Assembly: GCF_024509145.1 (NCBI RefSeq) | Contig: NC_071571.1 | Span: 62,345,713-62,409,712, forward strand | Direction of reading: 5' to 3' | Length of the DNA: 64,000 nucleotides | From: Vidua macroura | Taxonomy: Eukaryota; Chordata; Aves; Passeriformes; Viduidae | In this document: in pieces, positions 10,210-18,046 of the stretch | How positions within the stretch are numbered: position 1 is the first letter of the stretch | Layout: each line of letters opens with the position of its first letter | Translations under genes and position numbers: made by a program | The notes under the pieces: generated by a model | What the model saw: the letters and a program-made list of their open reading frames with translations, nothing else | Databases searched by the model: none | Told to the model about the DNA's origin: nothing

Positions 10210-12552
10210 ATGGCCAAGTCGATTCTAGGCGGGGGAGACGTCCCCGGACCAGCGATCCACATGGAGGCCACCGCGAAGGTCGTGAGTTCGATTTATAAGC
10301 AGTGGGGAATTAAGTGTAAGCTCAAGGATTTTTACCTCGCTATTGCGAGACTCCTTGAGCTCGGGACGATTGAACGTCCCGTGGATATATTACACCTGGA
10401 GGTGTGGGGGAGATGTACGGCCGCATTAGCCAAGGAAACAAAAACCTCAGGCAGCGGGAAAAGCCTTAAGGCGTGGGGAAAGGTCGAGCGGGCCCTGCGC
10501 GAGGCGTTAGAGGAACAAGAAACATGGAGCGCGGCGAGCGCATGTTTATTAGCTACACCCAAACTGGGGGTAGGAGCAGCAACGCAAACCGCCCCTGACA
10601 GCGAGGTACCCGGGAGCAGGGACCCGGGGGGATCGGGCGCGTTCCCCCCCTCCCCGAGCCCGAGCTCAACCCCCCCCGCGGGACTTCCCGAAAAACTCGC
10701 GGACCCCCCGTACGTCCCTTCACCGCGGATCGGCGGCTCGGTGCCGGGGGCGCGGCAGCGCACGCAGTGCGTTTGGGAGGAATTGGCGAGGGAAGCCAGA
10801 GACGCGGGAAACATGGCTCGGGAGGAGACGCGGACAGCACCCCCGCCCTACCCAGCCGAACATGGCGCCGGCAACCCAGAGGCTGGGCGGGGCGCGCATG
10901 CTCCCTGCGGGAAGACCCCAAATACCCGGATTCTCGCTAGTGCGCAGCCGCGAGGAAAGGAGGAGGAGGGGGGAGGCAGAGAGCGCATGCCCAATCAAGA
11001 GCCGTGCTCAGTGCTGCTACCATTTAAGGGAGAGACCTCCCCCTGCGGGCAGCAGGGCAAGCCCAGGGGGCGGGAACGGCACCACCCCCAAAGGGAAGGG
11101 GAGGGACGGGGCCGGAGCTGCACGAAAAGGCACCGGGACCCGGAAATACGCTGGCACTCGACTTCCGGCTCTGAGTCGAGCTCCACCAGCTCCGACAGCT
11201 CGGGAGAGCTGACGGACGCTGACGGGGACTCAGAAACGGAAAAAGCGGAGCTAACGCGGTTTGAAACAAAACCAAATAAAGCCTTAAGCCACATCGAAAG
11301 GCAATCACAATGCGAACCAGCCCAGTTTACCGACTGGGCTAGAATAAAGATAGCTTGTGCAAAGTGGGCTCCCTCAGGGGCAGTAAAAGCCTTCCCGGTG
11401 AGGATCACCGGACTCGAGGGAAACCAACAACGGGTATATAATCCAGTAAACCCCAAAGACGTACCGGCAATTGCCAAAGCAATCTCAGAGAAAGGGATCA
11501 ACTCGGCTATGGTCTCCACCCTCGTGGACGGCCTCTTTGGTAATGACGACTTGCTCCCCTTTGATATCAAACAAATAAGTCGCATGATACTCGGTGGTGC
11601 GGGAATGATTGTGTTTAAACAGGAATGGGAAGACAATTGTACGAGGGCTCTAACCCAGGCTTCCGGGGCGGGGCAGCCACTGCATGGTTCGAGCCTATCC
11701 AGGCTGCTGGGGAAGCATGACGAGATGGTTACACCTCAGCAGCAAGCCGCACAGATGCGGGCTGAGGAAGTCAGGGCCACCACTCGAGCTGCTAGGGAGG
11801 CTATTCGGGCTGCCTCTCTGGTCGTGGCCAAGCCGTCACCGTGGTCCACCATAAGACAGGCAGAGAGTGAAAGCTTCACGCAGTTCGTAGACCGCCTGCA
11901 GGCATCAGTAGACTCCGCTACCCTGCCTGCAGAGGCAAAGGGTCCCGTGGTAGCAGACTGCTTGCGCCAGCAATGTAACTCCGTCACCAAAGACATTCTG
12001 CGCTCCCTGCCAGCCGGAGCCAGCCTAGCCGACATGATCAGGCACGTCGTAAGAGAGGAACACCTAACACCCGTCCAAGCAGCCGTTCACACCCTAACCA
12101 GTGCAATGGCGTGCTTCAAGTGCGGTCAGGCAGGCCACATTGCAGTGAGCTGTCCCCAGCCGGCACCGCAGTCCGCGGCTGTGCCCCCATCTCAGGCACG
12201 CCCGAGAGGGCCCTGCTGGAGCTGTGGGAAAAAGGGGCATTTCGCTAAGGACTGCAGGTCCCGGCCTCAGGGAAACGGGAAAGGGAGGGGGCGCACTGGC
12301 CGCACTCAGCCTCCTCCCGCTGCGAATGCGAAGCGGCTCATTTATGTCAACCCCCAGTGGGGAGGGGGGCCCTCATACCCCATGCCCCCACAGGAAGCAG
12401 CCAGCTTCGCACCCCCACCAGCGACACAATCGCAGGGTTTTGCAGCGCTGCCAGCGGCACCGTCGTGTCCACCACTGCCACAAGCCACGCTTGTGCCACA
12501 GGGCCAGCAGGAGACGCCCCAGAGCAGGACCCCTGGGTGGCCTTGGCCATGA
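10210..12552 (+). CDS. gag: Gag polyprotein, intact, 780 codons
   Basis: Gag builds the virus core. The N-terminal ~115 residues look like a matrix domain. A long proline- and arginine-rich middle follows, with a PPPY late-budding motif at residues 211-214 and a Ser/Asp/Glu-rich stretch at about 315-345. Capsid runs from about residue 395 to 630, with the major homology region at about 548-564 (IRQAESESFTQFVDRLQ). Two CCHC zinc knuckles lie at residues 635-648 and 669-682, each CX2CX4HX4C. The first ATG at 10210 has a good context (A at -3, G at +4). A second in-frame ATG at 10261 (Met18) begins the part most like alpharetroviral matrix and could be the true start. Neither start is followed by glycine, so no N-myristoylation is expected. 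At 780 residues it is long for the family because of the middle region. No internal stop is present. Confidence 0.95.
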   Translation: MAKSILGGGDVPGPAIHMEATAKVVSSIYKQWGIKCKLKDFYLAIARLLELGTIERPVDILHLEVWGRCTAALAKETKTSGSGKSLKAWGKVERALREALEEQETWSAASACLLATPKLGVGAATQTAPDSEVPGSRDPGGSGAFPPSPSPSSTPPAGLPEKLADPPYVPSPRIGGSVPGARQRTQCVWEELAREARDAGNMAREETRTAPPPYPAEHGAGNPEAGRGAHAPCGKTPNTRILASAQPRGKEEEGGGRERMPNQEPCSVLLPFKGETSPCGQQGKPRGRERHHPQREGEGRGRSCTKRHRDPEIRWHSTSGSESSSTSSDSSGELTDADGDSETEKAELTRFETKPNKALSHIERQSQCEPAQFTDWARIKIACAKWAPSGAVKAFPVRITGLEGNQQRVYNPVNPKDVPAIAKAISEKGINSAMVSTLVDGLFGNDDLLPFDIKQISRMILGGAGMIVFKQEWEDNCTRALTQASGAGQPLHGSSLSRLLGKHDEMVTPQQQAAQMRAEEVRATTRAAREAIRAASLVVAKPSPWSTIRQAESESFTQFVDRLQASVDSATLPAEAKGPVVADCLRQQCNSVTKDILRSLPAGASLADMIRHVVREEHLTPVQAAVHTLTSAMACFKCGQAGHIAVSCPQPAPQSAAVPPSQARPRGPCWSCGKKGHFAKDCRSRPQGNGKGRGRTGRTQPPPAANAKRLIYVNPQWGGGPSYPMPPQEAASFAPPPATQSQGFAALPAAPSCPPLPQATLVPQGQQETPQSRTPGWPWP
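12270..12318 (+). promoter_or_regulatory. gag-pro -1 ribosomal frameshift signal
   Basis: G GGA AAC at 12270-12276 is a canonical slippery heptamer in the correct Gag register (codons GGA at 12271 and AAC at 12274). Six bases later, GGGAGGGGG (12283-12291) can pair with CCTCCTCCC (12310-12318), giving nine pairs with one G-U. Loop bases CGCA (12301-12304) could also pair with TGCG at 12321-12324 to make a pseudoknot. The same heptamer is used at gag-pro in type-D betaretroviruses. The pro frame is closed by a TAA at 12246-12248, so the shift must occur after that, as it does here. Confidence 0.85.
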
Positions 12553-12902
12553 AAATAGGGAAGGAACCCCTGAAGATGTGGGGGACGTGCCGCCTTTACG
12601 GCAGTCAGGATCCCCACGTCATAGGGCTTCAGTTCTGGGCGGACACGGGATCCGACTGCTCAGTTTTCCCCCAAGCGCTTTGGCCTCAGCATTGGCAATG
12701 CAAAGAGGTCCCCCCAGTGAACGGAGTGGGAGGGCCATCCCAGGCGTGGAAAAGCACCCAGCTGGTGGCTATAACACTCCACACGAAAAAGGGACCGGAA
12801 CGGACGGTGGCAATCTACCCTTACATTCTACAAAGCTCTCCACCCTTGATAGGATGGGACGTCCTCGCTATGCTAGGAGCCAGAATTACAAATTTATCCT
12901 GA
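12276..12902 (+). CDS. pro: Protease (Pro), reached by -1 frameshift from Gag
   Basis: The retroviral aspartic protease cuts the Gag and Pol precursors. The frame is open from 12249 to the TGA at 12900-12902 and is -1 relative to gag. After the shift it gives about 208 residues. The active site DTGSD is encoded at 12642-12656 and the C-terminal conserved segment PLIGWDVL at about 12848-12871. The first ~100 residues are low-complexity and show no recognisable dUTPase, and no G-patch follows the protease, unlike many betaretroviruses. There is no ATG near its start, so it should be made only as Gag-Pro. It ends two codons after the pro-pol slippery site. Confidence 0.9.
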   Translation, partial: REREGAHWPHSASSRCECEAAHLCQPPVGRGALIPHAPTGSSQLRTPTSDTIAGFCSAASGTVVSTTATSHACATGPAGDAPEQDPWVALAMKIGKEPLKMWGTCRLYGSQDPHVIGLQFWADTGSDCSVFPQALWPQHWQCKEVPPVNGVGGPSQAWKSTQLVAITLHTKKGPERTVAIYPYILQSSPPLIGWDVLAMLGARITNLS

Positions 12903-12982
12903 GGGCCACTGCCGTACACCCACCGCTGCCAATCAGACTGACCTGGAAATCGTCAGACCCCATATGGGTCGAGCAGTGGCCC
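12890..12982 (+). promoter_or_regulatory. pro-pol -1 ribosomal frameshift signal
   Basis: A AAT TTA at 12890-12896 is a canonical slippery heptamer in the pro register (codons AAT 12891, TTA 12894). The pro stop TGA follows at 12900. After a 6-base spacer, GGGCCACTGC (12903-12912) pairs perfectly with GCAGTGGCCC (12973-12982). The 60-base loop contains a further hairpin, GACCC/GGGTC (12956-12960 with 12966-12970). Alpharetroviruses use the same heptamer with a large stem-loop at their gag-pol junction. The structure is predicted by eye, not folded by software. Confidence 0.85.
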
Positions 12983-15499
12983 CTGTCAAAGCCTCGAATG
13001 GCAGCCTTGCTGGAACTGGTCAGCCGCGAGCTGCAGAAGGGTCACATAGAACCCTCCACCAGCCCGTGGAACACCCCTGTATTTGTAATCCCCAAAAGGT
13101 CCGGAGAGGGTCATCGCCTCATCCACGACCTGAGGGAGGTGAACAGGGCAATCCAACCCATGGGTCCAGTTCAGACACTGCTGCCCACGAACTCAGCCAT
13201 CCCCAAAGGGCAGCCATGCGCAGTGCTAGACATCAAGGACTGCTTCTTTTCAATACCCCTGCACGCTGAGGACAAGGAACGGTTCGCCTTTTCCATCGTG
13301 TTCCCGAACGGCGAGCGACCTAACCTCCGCTTCCAATGGAAGGTGCTGCCGCAAGGTCTCGTGGACAGCCCGACCATATGCCAGATCACCGTGGACAGAG
13401 CACTGGTGCCAGTCCGACAGTCCTACCCCGCTGCGACCATCGTTCAATACATGGACGACATCCTCGTTGCTGCACTATCGACGAGCCAGGTGGATCACCT
13501 GGTGACCGCGATCACGGAAACTCTCCAAGCCAATGGCTTTGAGATCACGAACACGAAGATCAAGAGAGGACCCTGCGTGACCTTCCTGGGAGTGGGGATG
13601 ACAGACTCCTACGTGACGCCTCCCAAGATGAAGGTCCGCCGAGACATCAAGACGCTCCATGACGTGCAGCGCCTTGTGGGTTCTCTGCAGTGGCTCCGCA
13701 ACGTTATTCTGGTTCCACCCGAGGTCATGGAACCCCTATATGACCTCCTAAAAGGAAAGCACCCCTGGGACCCCAAGGAGCTGACGCCGCAAGCAGCGAG
13801 CTCCCTCGACTTCATCGAGCACCAGATGTCTACTGGCACGCTTGCCAGGTGGGACCCAGATGCGCCACTCGATCTATACGTCCACTTCACACAAAAGGGA
13901 GGAGTGGGAGCACTAGCCCAAGGACCTTCCGAAAAGTCCCGGCCGATCCAATGGGTAGTCCTCGGAAGACCAACTCGAGCGTTTTCCCCGGGAGTTGAAT
14001 GCATCGCCAACCTCATCATGAAAGGCAGGAGACTCGCCCTGAGACACCTGGGAACCGAGCCGACAAGAATCCACCTCCCCTTTCGCAAGCAGCCAGCCAC
14101 GGAGTCGACCACAATATCGGAGCACCTGGCCCTTGCTCTCACCGGCTTCGGAGGAGAAATCTCCTACGCCACCAGGTCACCTTGGACTCAGCTGCTGACC
14201 ATCGTCGATATAGACATGCCGCCAAAGGTCATGGACCAACCGGAGCCAGGACCGACGGCCTTCACAGACGCTTCCTCCACGACTTCTACTGCAGCGGTGG
14301 TGTGGCAAGCAGGAGAGCAATGGCATTGCGTCAAAACATGTGACCCCACACTGTCAGTGCAACAACTGGAAGCAGCAGCAGTGGCCTTGGCGTGCGGACT
14401 CTTCCAAGACGAACACCTCAACATCGTAACGGACTCTATATTCGTGGCAAAGCTTTGCCTGGCCATGTCAGGACCAGGCGTGTCGACGTCAGCAGCGGCC
14501 TTAATGCTAGAGGAGGCGCTCTCCTCGCGACGGGGCACCGTGTCTGTCATCCACGTCAACAGCCACAACCCAGTCAAGGGCTTCTTCCAGACTGGCAACG
14601 ACAAGGCGGACGCCGCAGCAAAGGGAGTGTGGACGCTGCAGGAAGCTCGGCAGCTGCACGAGTCGCTCCACATCGGAGCCAAAGCACTGGCGAAGAGATG
14701 CGGGATCTCGACCGTGGACGCAAAACACGTAGTGGCCACTTGCCCTCATTGCCAGAAGTCGCCCCTATGGACCAGCGGGGTCAACCCAAGAGGTCTCAAG
14801 GCCTCGGAAATCTGGCAGTCGGACTTCACCTTATGTCAACTGCTAAAGCCCCGAGCATGGATTGCAGTGACAGTGAACACTTACAGCAGAGCGATCGTAG
14901 CCACACAGCAACCCAAAGCTAACTCTAAGGCCACGATGCAGCACTGGCTGACAGCTATGGCATGGCTTGGTATCCCCAAGCAAATCAAAACTGACAACGG
15001 TTCCAATTTCATTTCCAAACCAGTGCAAGAATTTGCCTCGAAATGGGGCACCACCTTAGTACAAGGTATCCCGCATAACAGTACTGGGCAAGCCATAGTT
15101 GAGCGAGCAAACCAGACCCTGAAAGCTAAGCTAGAAGTATTGGCAAAGGCAGAGGGCTTTACCAGTTCCGTCCCCCCAGGAGACCAAGCGCGTATACTGG
15201 CAACAGCTTTGCTAGCACTGAATCAATTCCCTAGAGGAGATGAAGCAGACAGTCCGGTTCGAAAGCACTGGGCCACTCGAGCCCTAGAGGAGGGCCCACA
15301 GGTTGTAATCAAAAACGAACTGGGCGAATGGGAACGGGGCTGGAGACTGGTACTCACGGGACGGGGGTATGCAGCAGTTAAAAAAGAGGGCAAGATCAAG
15401 TGGTGCCCACTTAAGTCAATCAAGCCAGACCTTCAGAATGAGACTAACGAGAATTGCGAGTTTCTCTTTACAGGACATGCTCGTGGGTCATCCCCGTAA
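12893..15499 (+). CDS. pol: Pol polyprotein: reverse transcriptase, RNase H, integrase
   Basis: Pol copies the RNA genome to DNA and integrates it. The coding part after the frameshift is about 868 codons, ends at TAA 15497-15499 and has no internal stop. Reverse transcriptase shows LDIKD (first Asp at 13229), LPQG (13346) and YMDD (13448-13459). RNase H shows FTDAS (Asp at 14267), a Glu in QLEAAA and VTDS (Asp at 14432). Integrase has an HX3H...CX2C zinc-binding N-terminus (about 14657-14760) and the catalytic triad D (14822), D (14993), E (15101), with exactly 35 residues between the last two. The frame is also open upstream to about 12224, but that part overlaps gag and pro and lacks Pol domains. 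The last bases overlap the env start. All key catalytic residues are present. Confidence 0.95.
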   Translation, partial: FILRATAVHPPLPIRLTWKSSDPIWVEQWPLSKPRMAALLELVSRELQKGHIEPSTSPWNTPVFVIPKRSGEGHRLIHDLREVNRAIQPMGPVQTLLPTNSAIPKGQPCAVLDIKDCFFSIPLHAEDKERFAFSIVFPNGERPNLRFQWKVLPQGLVDSPTICQITVDRALVPVRQSYPAATIVQYMDDILVAALSTSQVDHLVTAITETLQANGFEITNTKIKRGPCVTFLGVGMTDSYVTPPKMKVRRDIKTLHDVQRLVGSLQWLRNVILVPPEVMEPLYDLLKGKHPWDPKELTPQAASSLDFIEHQMSTGTLARWDPDAPLDLYVHFTQKGGVGALAQGPSEKSRPIQWVVLGRPTRAFSPGVECIANLIMKGRRLALRHLGTEPTRIHLPFRKQPATESTTISEHLALALTGFGGEISYATRSPWTQLLTIVDIDMPPKVMDQPEPGPTAFTDASSTTSTAAVVWQAGEQWHCVKTCDPTLSVQQLEAAAVALACGLFQDEHLNIVTDSIFVAKLCLAMSGPGVSTSAAALMLEEALSSRRGTVSVIHVNSHNPVKGFFQTGNDKADAAAKGVWTLQEARQLHESLHIGAKALAKRCGISTVDAKHVVATCPHCQKSPLWTSGVNPRGLKASEIWQSDFTLCQLLKPRAWIAVTVNTYSRAIVATQQPKANSKATMQHWLTAMAWLGIPKQIKTDNGSNFISKPVQEFASKWGTTLVQGIPHNSTGQAIVERANQTLKAKLEVLAKAEGFTSSVPPGDQARILATALLALNQFPRGDEADSPVRKHWATRALEEGPQVVIKNELGEWERGWRLVLTGRGYAAVKKEGKIKWCPLKSIKPDLQNETNENCEFLFTGHARGSSP
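15444..15473 (+). promoter_or_regulatory. predicted env splice acceptor inside pol
   Basis: A branch-point-like ACTAACG (A at 15447) is followed 26 bases later by a pyrimidine-rich tract ending TTTCTCTTTACAG at 15473. The env ATG comes three bases after the predicted junction. This is the usual way retroviruses make subgenomic env RNA. Confidence 0.65.
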
Positions 15500-15689
15500 C
15501 GCGTACATCCCGGCTCCAGAGAAAAGCGACGAACCACCAAAACGCCAGACAGCACCCAAGAATCCTACACCGGTGAGACCCAGACAGCAAGGGTGGCATT
15601 GTGTGATCTTGCTATTAGCGCTCATCGCCGAGGGGCGAGCCAACCCAGACTATCACCCCCATCAGCCATTCAGTTCTAATTGTCCCTAG
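15477..15689 (+). pseudogene. env: env 5' remnant: signal peptide and first SU residues
   Basis: The env start overlaps the end of pol in another frame. The 70-codon open frame has a basic, proline-rich leader. A hydrophobic core follows (CVILLLALIAEG), with a likely signal-cleavage point just before NPDYHPHQPF. A TAG at 15687-15689 ends it. The rest of the surface subunit is missing: only a few residues separate this from the end of SU in another frame. It is a broken gene, and the short product would have no receptor-binding function. Confidence 0.8.
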
Positions 15690-16314
15690 GGTCCTGTACC
15701 ACTCAGACAAGGAGGTGTACCACATCTTCAAGGAGCCCAGCCGACTCCACAAAAGAGAAATAATAACGGGAGTGACTATCGCAATGCTGCTCGGCCTGGG
15801 AGCAGCTGGCACAGCCACAGGTGTCTCGGCCCTCGCAACCCGACACCAAGGGCTTGCTCAGCTGCAAATGACCATCGATGAGGACCTGCAGAGGATCGAG
15901 AAATCCATCTCCTTTCTAGAGAAATCAGTTTCCTCGCTTTCGGAAGTGGTCTTACAGAACAGGCGGGGACTGGACCTCTTGTTCATGCAGCAAGGAGGTC
16001 TGTGTGCCGCCTTGAAGGAGGAATGCTGCTTCTACGCGGACCACACAGGAGTCGTTAAAGACTCCATGGCAGAACTCCGAGATAGACTGGCTCAAAGAAA
16101 GAAAGACAGGGAAACCCAACAGAGCTGGTTCGAGTCCTGGTTCAATCAATCACCATGGCTCACCACTCTAATTTCCACCCTAGTAGGTCCGCTAGCGATA
16201 CTGCTTTTAACCCTCACATTCGGACCATGCCTGCTAAACAGGCTGGTCTCATTTGTTCAAGCTCGCCTAGAACGGACCAACATCCTATTCATAGGCCGGC
16301 AACAAATGCTGTGA
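15661..16314 (+). pseudogene. env: env 3' part: end of SU and transmembrane subunit (TM), out of frame with env start
   Basis: The TM subunit mediates membrane fusion in intact viruses. The frame is open from 15616 to the stop at 16312-16314 and is +1 relative to the env leader. It keeps a few SU C-terminal residues, a furin-like RLHKR (15742-15756), a hydrophobic fusion-peptide region (about 15760-15820), a heptad-repeat segment and the immunosuppressive-type region (about 15955-16002). It then has a CX6CC motif (Cys at 16003, 16024, 16027), a membrane span (about 16180-16236) and a ~25-residue tail. CX6CC marks gamma/type-D Env. The first ATG in this frame (15784) lies inside the fusion peptide, so no normal translation start exists. 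Confidence 0.85.
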
Positions 16315-16466
16315 ACCAAAAACCGAGGACACTGCCAGTCGCAGAGGTTCTCTAAACTTCCCTTGCGAAGATTACTCAGGTTTACCAAAAAACCCTTTTC
16401 CCTTATCACATTACAACTTTATACCTCACCTTAGTGCCTATGTTTATAACTACCTCATTCATTAGT
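16315..16466 (+). other. short 3' noncoding segment of the provirus
   Basis: The 152 bases between the TM stop and the polypurine tract hold no open frame of note and no recognisable accessory gene or direct repeat. Confidence 0.6.
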
Positions 16467-16484
16467 AAAAAAGGTGGGGGGAGA
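16467..16484 (+). other. polypurine tract
   Basis: AAAAAAGGTGGGGGGAGA lies directly against the 3' LTR. It is all purine except one T at 16475. It would prime plus-strand DNA synthesis. Confidence 0.9.
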
Positions 16485-16831
16485 TGTGGTAGATAGGGAC
16501 AGGCGAACGGAAGATCTCGGGATGTGACGGAAAGCAAGACCCTTCCCCCCTTCTTCCTGCTATAGCTAATCAATCACCCCTAAAGCATGCAGCCCCTCCT
16601 TAACTCAGTAGTTTTCCACTCCTTACTAACCCCAACCAGACCCACCATCCCCTTCTGACGTAGTGAAGCCCCCTTGACTATTTAACCCCATGAGATAAGA
16701 TAATAAAGGCCATTTGACCATCCACCACATTGGTGTCTGTGCATGTCTGTGGTCCGAGTGATCCGGGCGAGGCCGGGTCGCCGTGCTGTGTCTTGAAACC
16801 AGGTCGCCCGCCTTCTCATCAGAAGGCGACA
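16485..16831 (+). repeat. 3' LTR
   Basis: It is 347 bp, TG...CA, and differs from the 5' LTR only at 16753 (T) and 16755 (C). The low divergence marks a recent insertion. Confidence 0.96.
16702..16707 (+). terminator. polyadenylation signal AATAAA (3' LTR copy)
   Basis: This is the copy that would be used for proviral transcripts, with cleavage expected about 15-25 bases downstream, near 16722-16732. Confidence 0.65.
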
Positions 16832-16837
16832 TATTGG
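16832..16837 (+). repeat. target-site duplication, right copy (TATTGG)
   Basis: It is identical to 9773-9778. The empty site before insertion would have read CTTGTATTGGCCAGC. Confidence 0.95.
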
Positions 16838-17845
16838 CCAGCTCTTTAATCCTATTTAAGAACTTGTTTCCAGTGTGAGTACAAATGCTATCTTTAAAAT
16901 TTGAGCAATGTTTTCTCTATATTCACCTATGTTTGATTATTGTATGCTAGAAAATGCCTGCATACTTTAAAAGACTGAGTCTATGTAACTTAAGGCTTGT
17001 CTTGTTGAAAGTCTGCAAACTCTGTGAGATGGAACACTGCAGCAGCAGTCCAGGATGGGAGCAGAAATAGGGCAATTAACTGAGCAGAATGTGATATATT
17101 GATGCAAATGCAACCAAATGATAAACGACACTGAAAAACATACAAATTTCTTTGCATTTGTGAAAGTTCCCTAAGGTTAATATTTCCATTATTCTTCTTA
17201 ACTTACTAAAAACTGTTTCCAACAGGTAACTTAGTCCTGAGGCCAAATTCTTCTAACAGTTCAAAAGCAACTGGCATAATGTATATGCCAGTGTAAAACA
17301 CGTTGAGACATAAGCTAATGTAGAGGACTGTAATTATTGTAATGATGCAAAAATAAAATAGCAATTGAAAAAAGTACTTGTAAGCTTGTGTTAAAATGTA
17401 CAGCTTGTAGTAAAATAGGAATGCTTCACTAATTCACTTGTCATTGATATTCCAGTGATCTTATAATTCCCTTTTATTTTCTTAAAAGTGTAAAATAACA
17501 CTACTAAGACATAGTTCTGGAATATTTAATTGCTACAAAACATATCACTTAAGCTACATTACCAAAAAACATGACCACTGACCTGTGTCATACATCTGCC
17601 ATTAGTTTTGCATTCATTCTGCATCACAACCTTGATTTTGACTCCAAAACTCAACTGTTGCTTTGTTAGGTAAACCAGCACTTCAATAAGAGAATGTAAT
17701 CTGAACACAAAAGTTTCTCATGCAACTACCCTAATTTCCTTAATCTCATAGTCATTAGTATTGGGTTAATGAACATAGAACACTAGGAGAAGTGATACAA
17801 ATTTCAGGAAATGAGGAAGTTGTGCAGTCTATCAGTTCTTCACTG
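16838..17845. other. gene-free AT-rich sequence
   Basis: I see nothing here beyond ordinary AT-rich noncoding DNA: no gene and no recognisable repeat. Confidence 0.55.
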
Positions 17846-18046
17846 TAAGGTAAGTGAGGCACTGGAACAAGCTGGCCAGAGAAGCTGTGGATGCCTCATC
17901 CCTGAAGGTGTTCAAGGCCAGGTTGGATGTGGCTTTGAGTGACCCAGTCTAGGGGAAGGTGTCCTTGCCCATGGCATAGGGGGTTGGAAATAGATGATCC
18001 CTTTAAGATCTCTTCCAACCCAAACCAGTAAATTATTCTGTGATTC
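17846..18046 (+). mobile_element. CR1 LINE 3' fragment
   Basis: The sequence GAGGCACTGGAACAAGCTGG, followed by TTCAAGGCCAGGTTGGATG and ending in TTCCAACCCAAACC and TCTGTGATTC, is the 3' untranslated end of an avian CR1 LINE. It is about 200 bp, 5'-truncated, and carries many substitutions. Confidence 0.9.

Larger units (their letters stand above)
9779..16831 (+). mobile_element. endogenous retrovirus, full-length provirus with SU-deleted env
   Basis: This 7053-bp element has the order 5' LTR, tRNA-Phe primer site, gag, pro, pol, broken env, polypurine tract, 3' LTR, and is flanked by a 6-bp target duplication. gag, pro and pol are all open, in three frames joined by two predicted -1 frameshifts. 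The LTRs differ at 2 of 347 sites, so insertion was recent. Gag, the 6-bp duplication and Pol place it in class II (alpha/beta-like), while the env transmembrane part is of the gamma/type-D kind. The element is clearly more GC-rich than its host flanks. Whether the locus is expressed cannot be seen. Confidence 0.97.

Noticed and set aside
10077..10298. upstream open frame in U5 and leader
   Set aside because: It starts at GTG, not ATG, so there is no evidence of translation.
10995..11636. 213-codon minus-strand open frame across gag
   Set aside because: It mirrors GC-rich gag coding sequence, resembles no known antisense retroviral protein and has no promoter evidence.
12226..12232. GGGAAAA as an alternative gag-pro slippery site
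   Set aside because: It is out of the Gag register, and the pro frame is closed by a stop at 12246.
12276..12640. dUTPase domain upstream of the protease
   Set aside because: The segment is too short and low-complexity, and none of the conserved dUTPase motifs is visible.
12224..12889. Pol beginning at a GTG at 12224
   Set aside because: The GTG is not a eukaryotic start, and this part overlaps gag and pro without Pol domains. Translation should enter pol at the 12890 slippery site.
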